DNA from: Streptomyces griseocarneus
GTDB taxonomy: Bacteria; Actinomycetota; Actinomycetes; Streptomycetales; Streptomycetaceae
DNA length: 64,000 nt
NCBI GenBank assembly: GCA_003674045.1
Contig: PENC01000004.1
Span: forward strand, 186,001-250,000
Direction of reading: 5' to 3'
Shown here: in pieces, positions 24,385 to 33,659 of the stretch
Layout of the letters: each line of letters opens with the position of its first letter
Position numbering within the stretch: position 1 is the stretch's first letter
Notes under the pieces: generated by a model
The model's database searches: none
What the model was told of the DNA's origin: nothing
What the model saw: only the letters and a program-made list of their open reading frames with translations
Program-made: the position numbers and the translations under genes

Positions 24385-26676
24385 GTGGCCGAGGCGGCAG
24401 AGTTCCAGGGGACGGTCTCCGCTGCTGCCTGCCGGTGGTTCCGCCACATCGCGCTGGTGCTGACCGGTCTGCTGCTGGTCATGGGCCTGGTGCAGCTGCC
24501 GACGGCCCCCGCCGCCCACGCCGAGTCGGGGGGCTCCCGCACGGTCGGGGTCTCCATCGACTCTGTGACGCCCGTCGCACCGACGCAGAACGACACGATC
24601 ACCGTCTCGGGCACCGTCACCAACAACGGCGGCTCGACGGTCACCGACGCGCACGTGGGCCTGCGCGTGGGCTCACAGCTCACCAATCGCAGCGACATCG
24701 ACGACCTGGCCGTGCGCTCGGCCTTCTCGCCGGGCACCGACGGCTCCGAGATCGGCGGCCACACCCAGAAGATCGACAATCTGCCCCCCGGTGTCAGCCG
24801 CGACTTCAGCATCTCCCTCCCCGCGAAGGACCTGGATCTCGGCAAGGACGGCGTCTACCAGCTGGGTGTCTCCCTCTCCGGACAGTCCTCCGAGCAGTCG
24901 TACGAGCGCGTGATGGGCATCCAGCGGACGCTGCTGCCGTGGCAGCCGTCCGCCATCGAGGGCAAGAAGACGCAGCTCACCGTCCTGTGGCCGCTCATGT
25001 CCACGACTCGGCTGACCGCCCGCACGGAGTCCGACCAGCAGCAGACGCCGATCTTTCCCCATGACGACCTGGCTGCGGAGCTCGCACCGGGCGGCAGGCT
25101 CCAGCAGCTGGTGGCACTGGGCAAGAACCTGCCGATCACCTGGGTGATCGATCCCGACCTGCTCGCCACGGTCGAGGCCATGACGAAGAGCTACCGGATC
25201 GACGGGCCGGACGGGAAGACCGTCCCGGGCAAGGGCCAGGCGGTCGCCAAGCAGTGGCTCAGCCAGCTCCAGACGGCCGTCGCGGGCGACCAGGTGGTGG
25301 CGCTGCCCTTCGGCGACCCGGACCTCGCCTCGCTGGCGCACCACGGCAAGGACGTCCCCGGCACCCTGAGCCACCTCCAGTCCGCCACGGAGCTCGCCGC
25401 GACCACCGTGGACACCATCCTCGGTGTGAAGCCGCGCACGGACTTCACCTGGCCCTACGAGGGGGCTGTCGACTCCTCGATCATCGACGTGGCCACCTCG
25501 GCGGGCGCGCACAACGTGATCGCCCGCAGCGACAGCTTCCGCGAGTCCCGCACCTCCTACACCCCGACCGCCGCGCGCCAGATCGGCGGTGGCAACACGG
25601 CCATCGTCGCGGACGACCGGCTGTCCGCCGCCTTCCAGGGCGACATGGTCCGGGCCGACGACTCCTCGCTCGCCGTGCAGCGCTTCCTCGCCCAGAGCCT
25701 CCTGGTGAACAAGCAGGCGCCCGACGACGAGCGCAGCATCGTGGTCGCGCCCCAGCGCATGCCCACGGCCAGCCAGGCACAGGCCATGGCGGCGGCCCTC
25801 GGCGGTCTGACGGACGGCCGCTGGACGCAGCCCGTCGAACTGGGCGACGCGGCCAAGGCCAAGCCGGACCCGGCGGCCAACCAGCAGGTGCCCGGCACCG
25901 GTGCCTACCCCGAGTCGCTGCGCAAGCAGGAGCTGGGCACCGAGGCCTTCGAGGAGATCCAGAAGACCCAGGAGACCCTGGACGCCTTCAAGGTGATCCT
26001 CACCTCGCAGGACCGCGTGGTGACCCCTTTCGGCAGCGCGATCATGCGCGAGATGTCCAATTCCTGGCGCGGTGACGCGCGAGGGGCCGCGGAGTTCCGC
26101 AACGCTGTGCAGTCGTACCTGTACCAGCTCAAGGGCCAGGTGCAGCTGATCCCCAAGTCCGACGCCACCCTGTCCGGCCGCAGCGCGACCATCCCCGTGA
26201 CGGTCCGGAACGGCCTCCTGCAGCCCATCTCCGGGCTGCGGCTGGTACTGGAGTCCAGCAGGCCGAACCGCCTCAAGGTGGGCGAGGCCCAGCAGGTGCG
26301 GATCGACGGCGGGCACAACCAGTCGGTGAAGTTCGAGACCACGGCCAACGCCAACGGCCCCGTCCAGGTGACGGCCCGGCTGTACACGGACGACGGCCAG
26401 CCCTACGGCGACCCGATGACCTTCACTGTGCATGTCACGTCCATCACCCCTATGGTGCTGATCGTCATCGTCGGTGGCGTGCTGCTCCTGATCCTCGCGG
26501 GCCTTCGCATCTACATCCAGCGCAAGCGCTCCGCCGCTGGTGGGACGGACGCCGGAGGAGCTCCCACGGGCACCGGGCCGGACAATGACAGCCCCGGAGG
26601 ACCGGATTCCCCGGCTCCGGACACCGGATCGGAAAGCACCGACCCATCCGGTTCAGGTGAGAAGGTGGACCGTTGA
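24385..26676 (+). CDS. Exported DUF6049-type membrane protein
   Basis: 763 residues. A signal-anchor-like segment (HIALVLTGLLLVMGLVQLP) precedes an APAAHAES cleavage-like site. A large extracytoplasmic region with an N-terminal Ig-like domain (TVSGTVTNNGGSTVTDAHVGL) follows, and a C-terminal membrane anchor (MVLIVIVGGVLLLILAGL) before a basic stop-transfer and a Ser/Asp/Gly tail. It starts at a GTG. It lies directly upstream of murJ with a 46-base gap, so it likely belongs to that envelope operon. Its biochemical role is unknown. Confidence 0.8.
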   Translation: MAEAAEFQGTVSAAACRWFRHIALVLTGLLLVMGLVQLPTAPAAHAESGGSRTVGVSIDSVTPVAPTQNDTITVSGTVTNNGGSTVTDAHVGLRVGSQLTNRSDIDDLAVRSAFSPGTDGSEIGGHTQKIDNLPPGVSRDFSISLPAKDLDLGKDGVYQLGVSLSGQSSEQSYERVMGIQRTLLPWQPSAIEGKKTQLTVLWPLMSTTRLTARTESDQQQTPIFPHDDLAAELAPGGRLQQLVALGKNLPITWVIDPDLLATVEAMTKSYRIDGPDGKTVPGKGQAVAKQWLSQLQTAVAGDQVVALPFGDPDLASLAHHGKDVPGTLSHLQSATELAATTVDTILGVKPRTDFTWPYEGAVDSSIIDVATSAGAHNVIARSDSFRESRTSYTPTAARQIGGGNTAIVADDRLSAAFQGDMVRADDSSLAVQRFLAQSLLVNKQAPDDERSIVVAPQRMPTASQAQAMAAALGGLTDGRWTQPVELGDAAKAKPDPAANQQVPGTGAYPESLRKQELGTEAFEEIQKTQETLDAFKVILTSQDRVVTPFGSAIMREMSNSWRGDARGAAEFRNAVQSYLYQLKGQVQLIPKSDATLSGRSATIPVTVRNGLLQPISGLRLVLESSRPNRLKVGEAQQVRIDGGHNQSVKFETTANANGPVQVTARLYTDDGQPYGDPMTFTVHVTSITPMVLIVIVGGVLLLILAGLRIYIQRKRSAAGGTDAGGAPTGTGPDNDSPGGPDSPAPDTGSESTDPSGSGEKVDR

Positions 26677-26722
26677 CGTGTAGTAGGGGCCGGTCGGCCG
26701 CGGACGATGAGGTGGGGTGGCG

Positions 26723-28969
26723 ATGAACGCGCCGTACGACGGTGACCGCGGGCAAGGCGCGGGTGGTGAGCAGCGGGGCGCCTACCCGCCGCCCCCGCCT
26801 GCCCCGGGCCCGTCCCGCCAGGGCCCGTACGCCCGCGATCCCTACCTCCGGGACGCGTACGCCGCCGACCCGTACCCCGAGCACGACCCGGCGGCCCAGG
26901 ACCCGGTGAACGGCACGCTGCACGACCGTGCCGTGCCGCCCACGCCCGGCACCTACCAGAACACCTTCCCGCTTCACCAGCCTCAGCAGGACCCCCAGCA
27001 GGGCCCGGACCCGCGGCAGTGGGGGGCGGCACCGCAGCAGTACCCCGAGGCTCCCGTACGTCCGTACGGCGACCAGCCCACGACGCAGTTCGCCGGCGTC
27101 GGCGGCCTCACGGGCCAGACCGCGCCGGGGGAGCGGCCGGAGCGCGACGCCTTCGCGCACCTGTACAGGGACCAGCAGCAGCCGTACGAGCCGCAGCGCC
27201 CGGGCGGCCAGCCGATCCCGGCGCCCGGCCAGTACGCCAACCAGTCGCCCCAGGTACCGCCGCTTCCGCAGCCGCCCACGCCCGAACCCGAGCCCGAACC
27301 GGAGGCCCCCGCGGCCCCGGCCGCGAAGGGTGGCAAGGCGGCGAGCGTGCTGAAGTCCAGCGCGCTGATGGCGGCGGGCAGTCTCGTCTCCCGCATCCTC
27401 GGCTTCGGCCGCAACCTCGTGATGGCGGCGGCGATCGGCGTCGGCAGCCTCAACGACAGCTACCAGGTCGCCAACACCCTGCCGACGATGATCTACATCC
27501 TCGTCGGCGGCGGTGCGCTGAACGCCGTGTTCATCCCGCAGCTGGTGCGGTCGATGAAGAACGACGAGGACGGCGGCGAGGCGTACGCCAACCGGCTCTT
27601 CACCCTCGTCGTGGTCCTCATGGGTGCCATCACCACCGTGTGTGTGCTGGGGGCGCCGGTGGTGGTCCGGGCGATGATGCCCGACAACGCCTCCAGCCCC
27701 GGCCAGCTGGACGTCGCGGTGGCGTTCGCCCGCTACTGCCTGCCCACCATGTTCTTCATGGGCATCCATGTCGTCGTCGGGCAGATCCTCAACGCCCGCG
27801 GCAAGTTCGGCGCGATGATGTGGACCCCGGTCCTCAACAACATCGTCGTCATCGCCACCTTCAGCGCCTTCATCTGGGTCTACGGCGACTCCGTCACGAG
27901 TGGTGTCACCGCTGCCAACATCTCGCCCGAGGGCGTGCGGCTGCTCGGCATCGGCACCCTGCTCGGCCTCACGGTGCAGGCGCTGGCGATGCTCCCGTAC
28001 CTGCGCGAGACCGGCTTCAAGCTCCGGCTGCGATTCGACTGGCGCGGCCAGGGCCTCGGCAAGTCCCTGGGCCTCGCCAAGTGGACGTTCCTGTTCGTCC
28101 TCGCCAACCAGCTCGGCATGGTCCTCATCACCCAGCTCGGCACCCGGGCCGGCTCCCTCGCCGAGAAGGCGCACCACACGGGCACCGGCATCACGGCCTT
28201 CAACTTCGCGCTGCAGCTCTGGCAGATGCCGCAGGCCATCATCACCGTCTCCGTGATGACCGCGGTACTCCCCCGGATCTCCCGTGCCGCCCACGACGGC
28301 GACGCGGCAGCCGTGCGCGACGACCTCTCGCACGGTCTGCGGACCTCAGCCGTCGCGATCGTGCCCTGTGCCTTCGCGTTCCTGGCACTCGGCGTGCCCA
28401 TGGCCACGCTGATGTTCTCCAGCTCGGGAACCGGCGGTGCCACGAACATCGGCTTCATCCTGATGGCCTTCGGCATCGGTCTCATCCCGTACTCCGCGCA
28501 GTACGTCATCCTGCGCGGCTTCTACGCCTACGAGGACACCCGGACCCCCTTCTACAACACCCTGATCGTCGCGGGCGCCAACTCCGTGGGCGCCGTCATC
28601 AGCTACGTCGTCCTGCCCTCCCGATGGGCCGTGGCGGGCATGGCCTTCTCGTACGGCGCCGCCTACGCCGTCGGTGTCGTCGTCGCGTGGCGCCGACTGC
28701 GTACCCGGCTCGGCGGCGACCTGGACGGCTCCCGGGTCGTCCGGACGTACGCCCGCCTGGCCGGGGCGTGCATCCCCGCCGCCCTCATCGGCGGTGCCGT
28801 CGCTTACGGGATCAGTCAGGTTCTCGGCCGTGGATTTGCAGGTTCGCTCGCAGCTCTGATCGGTGGTGGTCTCCTCCTGATCGGCGTCTTCTATATCGCC
28901 GCGAAGCGGATGCGCGTCGAGGAGCTGACCGCCATGGTCGGTATGGTCCGCGGACGACTCGGACGCTGA
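26723..28969 (+). CDS. murJ: Lipid II flippase MurJ with a Pro-rich cytoplasmic extension
   Basis: 748 residues. The first about 205 are a disordered Pro/Gln/Tyr-rich cytoplasmic tail. The MOP-superfamily core (about 14 hydrophobic segments) begins LKSSALMAAGSLVSRILGFGRNLVM and includes LPTMIYILVGGGALNAVFIPQLV, the MviN/MurJ signature. It flips lipid II across the membrane for peptidoglycan synthesis. The ATG at 26723 has a GAGGTGGGG site at good spacing. Earlier GTG codons do not. In mycobacteria the homologue is fused to the pseudokinase that here is the next separate gene. Confidence 0.93.
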   Translation: MNAPYDGDRGQGAGGEQRGAYPPPPPAPGPSRQGPYARDPYLRDAYAADPYPEHDPAAQDPVNGTLHDRAVPPTPGTYQNTFPLHQPQQDPQQGPDPRQWGAAPQQYPEAPVRPYGDQPTTQFAGVGGLTGQTAPGERPERDAFAHLYRDQQQPYEPQRPGGQPIPAPGQYANQSPQVPPLPQPPTPEPEPEPEAPAAPAAKGGKAASVLKSSALMAAGSLVSRILGFGRNLVMAAAIGVGSLNDSYQVANTLPTMIYILVGGGALNAVFIPQLVRSMKNDEDGGEAYANRLFTLVVVLMGAITTVCVLGAPVVVRAMMPDNASSPGQLDVAVAFARYCLPTMFFMGIHVVVGQILNARGKFGAMMWTPVLNNIVVIATFSAFIWVYGDSVTSGVTAANISPEGVRLLGIGTLLGLTVQALAMLPYLRETGFKLRLRFDWRGQGLGKSLGLAKWTFLFVLANQLGMVLITQLGTRAGSLAEKAHHTGTGITAFNFALQLWQMPQAIITVSVMTAVLPRISRAAHDGDAAAVRDDLSHGLRTSAVAIVPCAFAFLALGVPMATLMFSSSGTGGATNIGFILMAFGIGLIPYSAQYVILRGFYAYEDTRTPFYNTLIVAGANSVGAVISYVVLPSRWAVAGMAFSYGAAYAVGVVVAWRRLRTRLGGDLDGSRVVRTYARLAGACIPAALIGGAVAYGISQVLGRGFAGSLAALIGGGLLLIGVFYIAAKRMRVEELTAMVGMVRGRLGR

Positions 28970-29078
28970 CCGGAGCACAACCATCGCCCGCCGCCGCGTG
29001 TCGTGCATAGCGCCGGACTGTGGGCACAATTGTCTTGGCTGTGGACAGGGTGCAACGGATGGGGAGGCGGGAACGACG

Positions 29079-30785
29079 GTGGCGGAACGGAGCACAGCTG
29101 CCGTCGACGTGGCGGCCGCCGGCGGCAGCAAGCCGCTGACCACCGGGACGGCCAAGGCCACGGCCGACGGGACGCAGGCCGCGGACGGCACGGACACGCC
29201 CAAGGAGGCCTCCCGCACGGAGGCCCGGAGCACCACCCGCGATCCGAAGGCCCCCGAGCTCCACAGCGGCCACAAGCTCGCCAAGCGGTACCGCCTGGAG
29301 GAGTGCGTCACCCGTCTGGAGGGATTCAGCAGCTGGCGCGCGGTCGACGAGAAACTCCGCCGCGCGGTCGGCGTGCACATCCTGCCCGCCGAGCATCCGC
29401 GGTCCCGCCCGGTGCTCGCCGCGGCCCGTTCCGCCGCCCTGCTCGGTGACCCCCGCTTCGTCCAGGTCCTCGACGCCGTCGAGGAGAACGAGCTCGTCTA
29501 CGTGGTCCACGAGTGGTTGCCCGATGCCACCGAGCTCAGCACCGTGCTCGCCGCCGGGCCGATGGAACCGTACGACGCCTTCCAGCTCGTCAACCAGGTC
29601 TCGCAGGCCATGGCCACCGCCCACCGCGAAGGCCTCGCGCACCTCCGTCTCAACCCCGGCTCCGTGCTGCGCACCTCGACCGGCCAGTACCGCGTCCGCG
29701 GGCTCGCCGTCATGGCCGCCCTGCGGGGCATCAGCTCCGAGCACCCCCAGCGCACCGACACCGAGGCCATCGGCGCCCTGCTGTACGCCGCTCTGACCCA
29801 GCGCTGGCCCTACGAGAGCAACGCGCACGGCCTGCCCGGCCTGCCCAAGGGCACCGGCCTCATCGCCCCCGACCAGGTGCGGGCGGGAGTCCATCGCGGC
29901 CTCTCGGAGCTCGCGATGCGCGCTCTCGTCAACGACGGGGCCACCGCGTCACGGCAGGAAAAGCCGTGCGCCACTCCGGAGGAGCTCGCCAAGGCGGTAG
30001 CGGCCATGCCGCGCATCCGTCCACCGGAGCCTTCCTTCGCCACCCCACCCGGCGGCTACCAGCGCACCGCTTACCAGCCGGGTGCGTATGGTCAGCCGCC
30101 GTCGCACAACGGCCGTCCACAGCCCGCACCGGTGCCCCCACCACCCCCACTCCAGAGCCGCACGGGGCAAGCTCTCAAGTGGTGCGTCTCCGCCCTGCTC
30201 ATCGCCGCGCTGGGGCTGGGGAGCTGGCAGCTGGCGGATGCCCTGCTGAGCAAGATGGATTCCGGAGGAGGTAACTCGCAACCGGACAGCGGCGGCGAGA
30301 AGAAACCCGCCATAAAGTCCCTGTCCATCGATGGCGCCAAGGAGTTCTCCCCCTTGGCCGAGCCAATCCAGGGTGACAAGGTCCACAAGGCCGTGGACGG
30401 CGACTCCAGCACGGCATGGATCACTAGTCGCTTCGACGGTCATCCCAACTTCGGCAACCTGGACCGCCGAAGGGACGGCAGCGGCATCATCGTCGATCTC
30501 GGCTCAGTCAAGAACGTCTTCAGTGTCGACGTGAGCATGTACCGGTCCGGGCAGACCGTAGAGGTGCTCGCCGCCGATGCCGCCGTGTCGGCGCCGTCCC
30601 AGCTGCAGGACTTCCAGCAGAGGATCACCAAGAAGGACACAGTCGGTGACGAGCTCAAGGCCAAAACAGACAAGGCCGTGAAGACCCGCTACGTGCTGAT
30701 CCACATCACCGAGCTACCGCCTGAGATTCCTGGGGGCGGCACCTACCGCGGCGGCATCAACGAAATCAAGGTCCTCGGCAACTAG
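29079..30785 (+). CDS. MurJ-associated pseudokinase membrane protein with a discoidin-like domain
   Basis: About 568 residues. A disordered N-terminus leads into a kinase-like domain (YRLEECVTRLEGFSSWRAVD...), but the catalytic parts are lost. The VAIK lysine position reads VGVHIL, the HRD loop reads HLRLNPGSVL, and no DFG is present. A Pro-rich linker precedes one membrane segment (ALKWCVSALLIAALGLGSWQLA). The outside portion has a discoidin/NPCBM-like motif, KVHKAVDGDSSTAWITSRF...GIIVDLG. I chose the GTG at 29079, preceded by GGGGAGGCGGG. An upstream in-frame start at 28998 is less likely. By analogy with mycobacterial MviN it may recruit phospho-binding partners to control MurJ. Confidence 0.8.
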   Translation: MAERSTAAVDVAAAGGSKPLTTGTAKATADGTQAADGTDTPKEASRTEARSTTRDPKAPELHSGHKLAKRYRLEECVTRLEGFSSWRAVDEKLRRAVGVHILPAEHPRSRPVLAAARSAALLGDPRFVQVLDAVEENELVYVVHEWLPDATELSTVLAAGPMEPYDAFQLVNQVSQAMATAHREGLAHLRLNPGSVLRTSTGQYRVRGLAVMAALRGISSEHPQRTDTEAIGALLYAALTQRWPYESNAHGLPGLPKGTGLIAPDQVRAGVHRGLSELAMRALVNDGATASRQEKPCATPEELAKAVAAMPRIRPPEPSFATPPGGYQRTAYQPGAYGQPPSHNGRPQPAPVPPPPPLQSRTGQALKWCVSALLIAALGLGSWQLADALLSKMDSGGGNSQPDSGGEKKPAIKSLSIDGAKEFSPLAEPIQGDKVHKAVDGDSSTAWITSRFDGHPNFGNLDRRRDGSGIIVDLGSVKNVFSVDVSMYRSGQTVEVLAADAAVSAPSQLQDFQQRITKKDTVGDELKAKTDKAVKTRYVLIHITELPPEIPGGGTYRGGINEIKVLGN

Positions 30786-30818
30786 CAGCGCTCCGAGTCC
30801 AGGGGGAGGGGTCCGGGG

Positions 30819-31508
30819 TTGGACGACGTCATCTACGACAGCACGAGCGATGCCGGCCTTCTCGCCCTGCATGTGGAAGGCGACCCCCACGCCTTCGGCG
30901 AGCTGGTGCGCCGCCACCGTGACCGCCTCTGGGCCGTGGCGCTCCGGACGCTCGGTGACCGCGAGGAGGCCGCGGACGCCGTGCAGGACGCCCTGGTCTC
31001 CGCCTACCGCTCCGCGCACACCTTCCGCGGCCAGTCCGCCGTCACCACCTGGCTGCACCGCATCACCGTCAACGCCTGTCTGGACCGGGCCCGCAAGGCC
31101 GCCTCACGGCGTACCTCTCCCCTCGCCGAGACGGAGCGGCTGGAGCAGCTACTCGAACCCCACGAATCCGCCGCCGCACCCGCGGAGCGCGGGGACCTGC
31201 ACCGTGAGCTGCTCCAGGCACTCGCCACGCTCCCGCCCGACCAGCGCGCGGCCCTCGTACTCGTGGACATGCAGGGCTATCCCGTCGCCGAAGCGGCCAA
31301 GGTATTGGACGTCCCTGTCGGCACCGTGAAGAGCAGATGCGCCCGGGGCCGGGCGCGTCTGCTGCCCATGCTCACCCATCTGCGTCCGGATGGCATGGGT
31401 AACCCGCCCCGCAACGGGGGAAGGAACCGGTCGCAAGGGGCGTCCGTCCCACCACCAGCAGGACAGAGTGACGCAGATCCAGTGAAGGGCGGAGGTGGGC
31501 GAGCGTGA
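30819..31508 (+). CDS. sigM: ECF sigma factor SigM
   Basis: 229 residues. Region 2 reads DPHAFGELVRRHRDRLWAVALRTLGDREEAADAVQDALVSAYR, and region 4 reads LPPDQRAALVLVDMQGYPVAEAAKVLDVPVGTVKSRCARGRARL, typical of ECF sigma factors. It starts with TTG at 30819 after a GGGGGAGGGG site. Its stop overlaps the anti-sigma start by four bases (GTGA), so the pair is coupled. The gene order sigM-anti-sigma-trxB-trxA supports the name SigM. It directs RNA polymerase to stress promoters after release from the anti-sigma factor. Confidence 0.9.
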   Translation: MDDVIYDSTSDAGLLALHVEGDPHAFGELVRRHRDRLWAVALRTLGDREEAADAVQDALVSAYRSAHTFRGQSAVTTWLHRITVNACLDRARKAASRRTSPLAETERLEQLLEPHESAAAPAERGDLHRELLQALATLPPDQRAALVLVDMQGYPVAEAAKVLDVPVGTVKSRCARGRARLLPMLTHLRPDGMGNPPRNGGRNRSQGASVPPPAGQSDADPVKGGGGRA

Positions 31509-32548
31509 CTTCGACGACCGGCACGGATGAGCACCCGGAGGTCACGGAGATCTCCGCCCTCGCCGAGGGAGCGCTCTCCCCGTCGCGCTCGGCGGACCTC
31601 CGGGAGCACCTGGCGGACTGCGAGCTGTGCGAGGAGGTCAGGACCTCCCTCGACGAGATCCGGACGCTGCTGGGCACGCTCCCCGGCCCATCCCGGATGC
31701 CCGAGGACGTCGCAGGCCGTATCGACGCGGCGCTCGCCGCGGAAGCCCTCCTCGACGCGACCGCCGCCCGCTCCCTGGACGCCTCCGACAACGAGGGCTC
31801 GCTGGTTTCACGTGAAACCGCAGCGCCTCACTCGGAGAGTGTTTCACGTGAAACCGCAGCGCGTCCCTCCGAAGGCGTTTCACGTGAAACCGCGACGCTT
31901 CCCCCCGAGGACGTTTCACGTGAAACCGCGGAGGCCCCCGACGGGCGCACCATGCTGCCCGCCCGTGTTTCACGTGAAACCAGCGTTCGCCGTCCCACTT
32001 CCCGCCCCAGCGCGGCGACCGGTCCCGGCCGCCGACGGCCCTCGCCCGGGAAAGCCCGGCCGCGGCCCTCCCGGCTCTGGCCCAAGGCCCTCCTCGGTGC
32101 CGCGTGCGCCGCTGCCGCACTCGGAGTGGGAGTCACGCTTCTCCTCCCCGGGGACAGCGGCAAGCAGGACCGCCCGCAGGCCGTCCACGAGAGTCAATCC
32201 CCGGATGTCCTCGCCTCGGGCGATCTCAAAACCCGTGTTCATGAGCTGCTGGCGACGTCCTCGAGGACCACCCAGTTCCAGGGCAAGCACTCCGAGTCCT
32301 CCGATGCGCCGATGCGTGACTTCGGAGCCACGGCCCCGTCGTGTGTCCAGCAGGGGATCGGCCGCTCGGACCAGATCCTGGCCTCGCAGCAGGACGGCTA
32401 TAAGGGTGTCCCCGCCTATCTCGTCGTGCTGCCCCACCCTTCCGACACCAAGCTCGTCGACGCCTATGTCGTCTCTTCCGCATGTGTCGAGGCCGCTCCA
32501 CCCGCTCCCGGAGAGGTCCTGCTCCACCGGACACTGCCGCGTACCTGA
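31505..32548 (+). CDS. Zinc-type anti-sigma factor carrying a translated parS array
   Basis: 347 residues. The N-terminal anti-sigma domain has the zinc motif HLADCELC (H35, C39, C42). A linker of residues about 102-165 holds five VSRET units at 102, 114, 126, 138 and 156, each encoded by a perfect parS site. After a basic Pro/Arg stretch comes one membrane segment (about 190-217, ALLGAACAAAALGVGVTLLLP), then an extracytoplasmic domain of about 130 residues (PSCVQQGIGRSDQILASQQDGYKGVPAYLVVLP). It should hold SigM inactive at the membrane. The linker composition looks dictated by the DNA sites rather than by protein needs (inference). Confidence 0.85.
   Translation: MTSTTGTDEHPEVTEISALAEGALSPSRSADLREHLADCELCEEVRTSLDEIRTLLGTLPGPSRMPEDVAGRIDAALAAEALLDATAARSLDASDNEGSLVSRETAAPHSESVSRETAARPSEGVSRETATLPPEDVSRETAEAPDGRTMLPARVSRETSVRRPTSRPSAATGPGRRRPSPGKARPRPSRLWPKALLGAACAAAALGVGVTLLLPGDSGKQDRPQAVHESQSPDVLASGDLKTRVHELLATSSRTTQFQGKHSESSDAPMRDFGATAPSCVQQGIGRSDQILASQQDGYKGVPAYLVVLPHPSDTKLVDAYVVSSACVEAAPPAPGEVLLHRTLPRT
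31805..31818. other. parS centromere site (array unit 1)
   Basis: Exact GTTTCACGTGAAAC inside the anti-sigma gene. Confidence 0.93.
31841..31854. other. parS centromere site (array unit 2)
   Basis: Exact GTTTCACGTGAAAC, 36 bp after unit 1. Confidence 0.93.
31877..31890. other. parS centromere site (array unit 3)
   Basis: Exact GTTTCACGTGAAAC, 36 bp after unit 2. Confidence 0.93.
31913..31926. other. parS centromere site (array unit 4)
   Basis: Exact GTTTCACGTGAAAC, 36 bp after unit 3. Confidence 0.93.
31967..31980. other. parS centromere site (array unit 5)
   Basis: Exact GTTTCACGTGAAAC, 54 bp after unit 4. Confidence 0.93.
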
Positions 32549-32578
32549 GCCACCGCGGACCGAGCGCTGTCATCCTTC

Positions 32579-32606
32579 GGGAATGCTCGCCCCGTAGGAT
32601 CCGTTG
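32579..32606 (+). promoter_or_regulatory. SigR-type (thiol stress) promoter of trxBA
   Basis: GGGAAT, an 18-bp spacer, then GTTG. This matches the known Streptomyces SigR consensus (GGAAT-N18-GTT) exactly, about 60 bp before the trxB start. SigR control of trxBA is established in Streptomyces. The transcription start here is inferred. Confidence 0.8.
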
Positions 32607-32665
32607 GGTGGGGTGAAAACCCTGCAAGAACCCGAGACAGCCGTCGGCAGACAAGGAAGACTCCC

Positions 32666-33616
32666 GTGAGCGACGTCCGCAACGTGATCATCATCGGTTC
32701 CGGGCCCGCGGGCTACACCGCCGCGCTCTACACCGCCCGCGCCTCGCTGAACCCGCTGGTCTTCGAGGGCGCCGTGACCGCGGGTGGTGCGCTGATGAAC
32801 ACCACCGAGGTGGAGAACTTCCCTGGCTTCCGCGACGGGATCATGGGCCCCGATCTGATGGACAACATGCGGGCCCAGGCCGAGCGCTTCGGCGCCGAGC
32901 TGATCCCGGACGACGTCGTCGCCGTCGACCTGAGTGAAGAGATCAAGACGGTCACCGACTCCGCGGGCACCGTCCACCGCGCCAAGGCCGTCATCGTCAC
33001 CACCGGCTCCCAGCACCGCAAGCTCGGTCTGCCGCGTGAGGACGAGCTCTCCGGCCGCGGTGTCTCCTGGTGCGCCACCTGCGACGGGTTCTTCTTCAAG
33101 GACCAGGACATCGCCGTGATCGGCGGTGGCGACACCGCGATGGAGGAGGCCACCTTCCTCTCGCGGTTCGCGAAGTCCGTCACCGTCGTCCACCGCCGTA
33201 ACGCCCTGCGTGCCAGCAAGGCCATGCAGGAGCGCGCCTTCGCCGACCCGAAGATCTCCTTTGTGTGGGACAGCGAGGTCGCCGAGATCCACGGTGACAA
33301 CAAGCTGTCCGGTCTGACCCTGCGCAACGTCAAGACCGGCGAGACCTCGGAGCTCCCGGTGACCGGTCTCTTCATCGCGATCGGCCACGACCCCCGCACC
33401 GAGCTGTTCAAGGGCCAGCTGGAGCTGGACGACGAGGGCTACCTCAAGGTCGACGCCCCCTCCACGCGTACCAACCTGACCGGTGTCTTCGCCGCCGGTG
33501 ACGTCGTGGACCACACTTACCGCCAGGCGATCACCGCTGCCGGCACCGGCTGCTCCTCCGCTCTCGACGCCGAGCGCTACCTCGCCTCCCTCTCGGACGC
33601 CGAGAAGACCGCCTGA
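32666..33616 (+). CDS. trxB: Thioredoxin-disulfide reductase
   Basis: A 316-residue flavoprotein that reduces thioredoxin with NADPH. The FAD motif is [13 protein letters not shown] at the start, the redox site is CATC (C136-C139), the NADPH motif is [12 protein letters not shown], and the C-terminal FAD motif is [10 protein letters not shown]. It starts at a GTG at 32666, downstream of a SigR-type promoter, with trxA 43 bases after its stop. Confidence 0.97.
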   Translation: MSDVRNVIIIGSGPAGYTAALYTARASLNPLVFEGAVTAGGALMNTTEVENFPGFRDGIMGPDLMDNMRAQAERFGAELIPDDVVAVDLSEEIKTVTDSAGTVHRAKAVIVTTGSQHRKLGLPREDELSGRGVSWCATCDGFFFKDQDIAVIGGGDTAMEEATFLSRFAKSVTVVHRRNALRASKAMQERAFADPKISFVWDSEVAEIHGDNKLSGLTLRNVKTGETSELPVTGLFIAIGHDPRTELFKGQLELDDEGYLKVDAPSTRTNLTGVFAAGDVVDHTYRQAITAAGTGCSSALDAERYLASLSDAEKTA

Positions 33617-33659
33617 CCCCCGCCCCCCACCTCACGCAAGAAGATCTAAGGAGACCCCC

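Larger units (their letters stand above)
31805..31980 (+). repeat. Periodic parS array within the anti-sigma coding sequence
   Basis: Five exact GTTTCACGTGAAAC sites start at 31805, 31841, 31877, 31913 and 31967. The first four are exactly 36 bp (12 codons) apart and the fifth is 54 bp on (18 codons). All are in the same frame, each reading VSRET. Spacer sequences differ, so only the ParB sites and their spacing are conserved between units. Confidence 0.93.
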
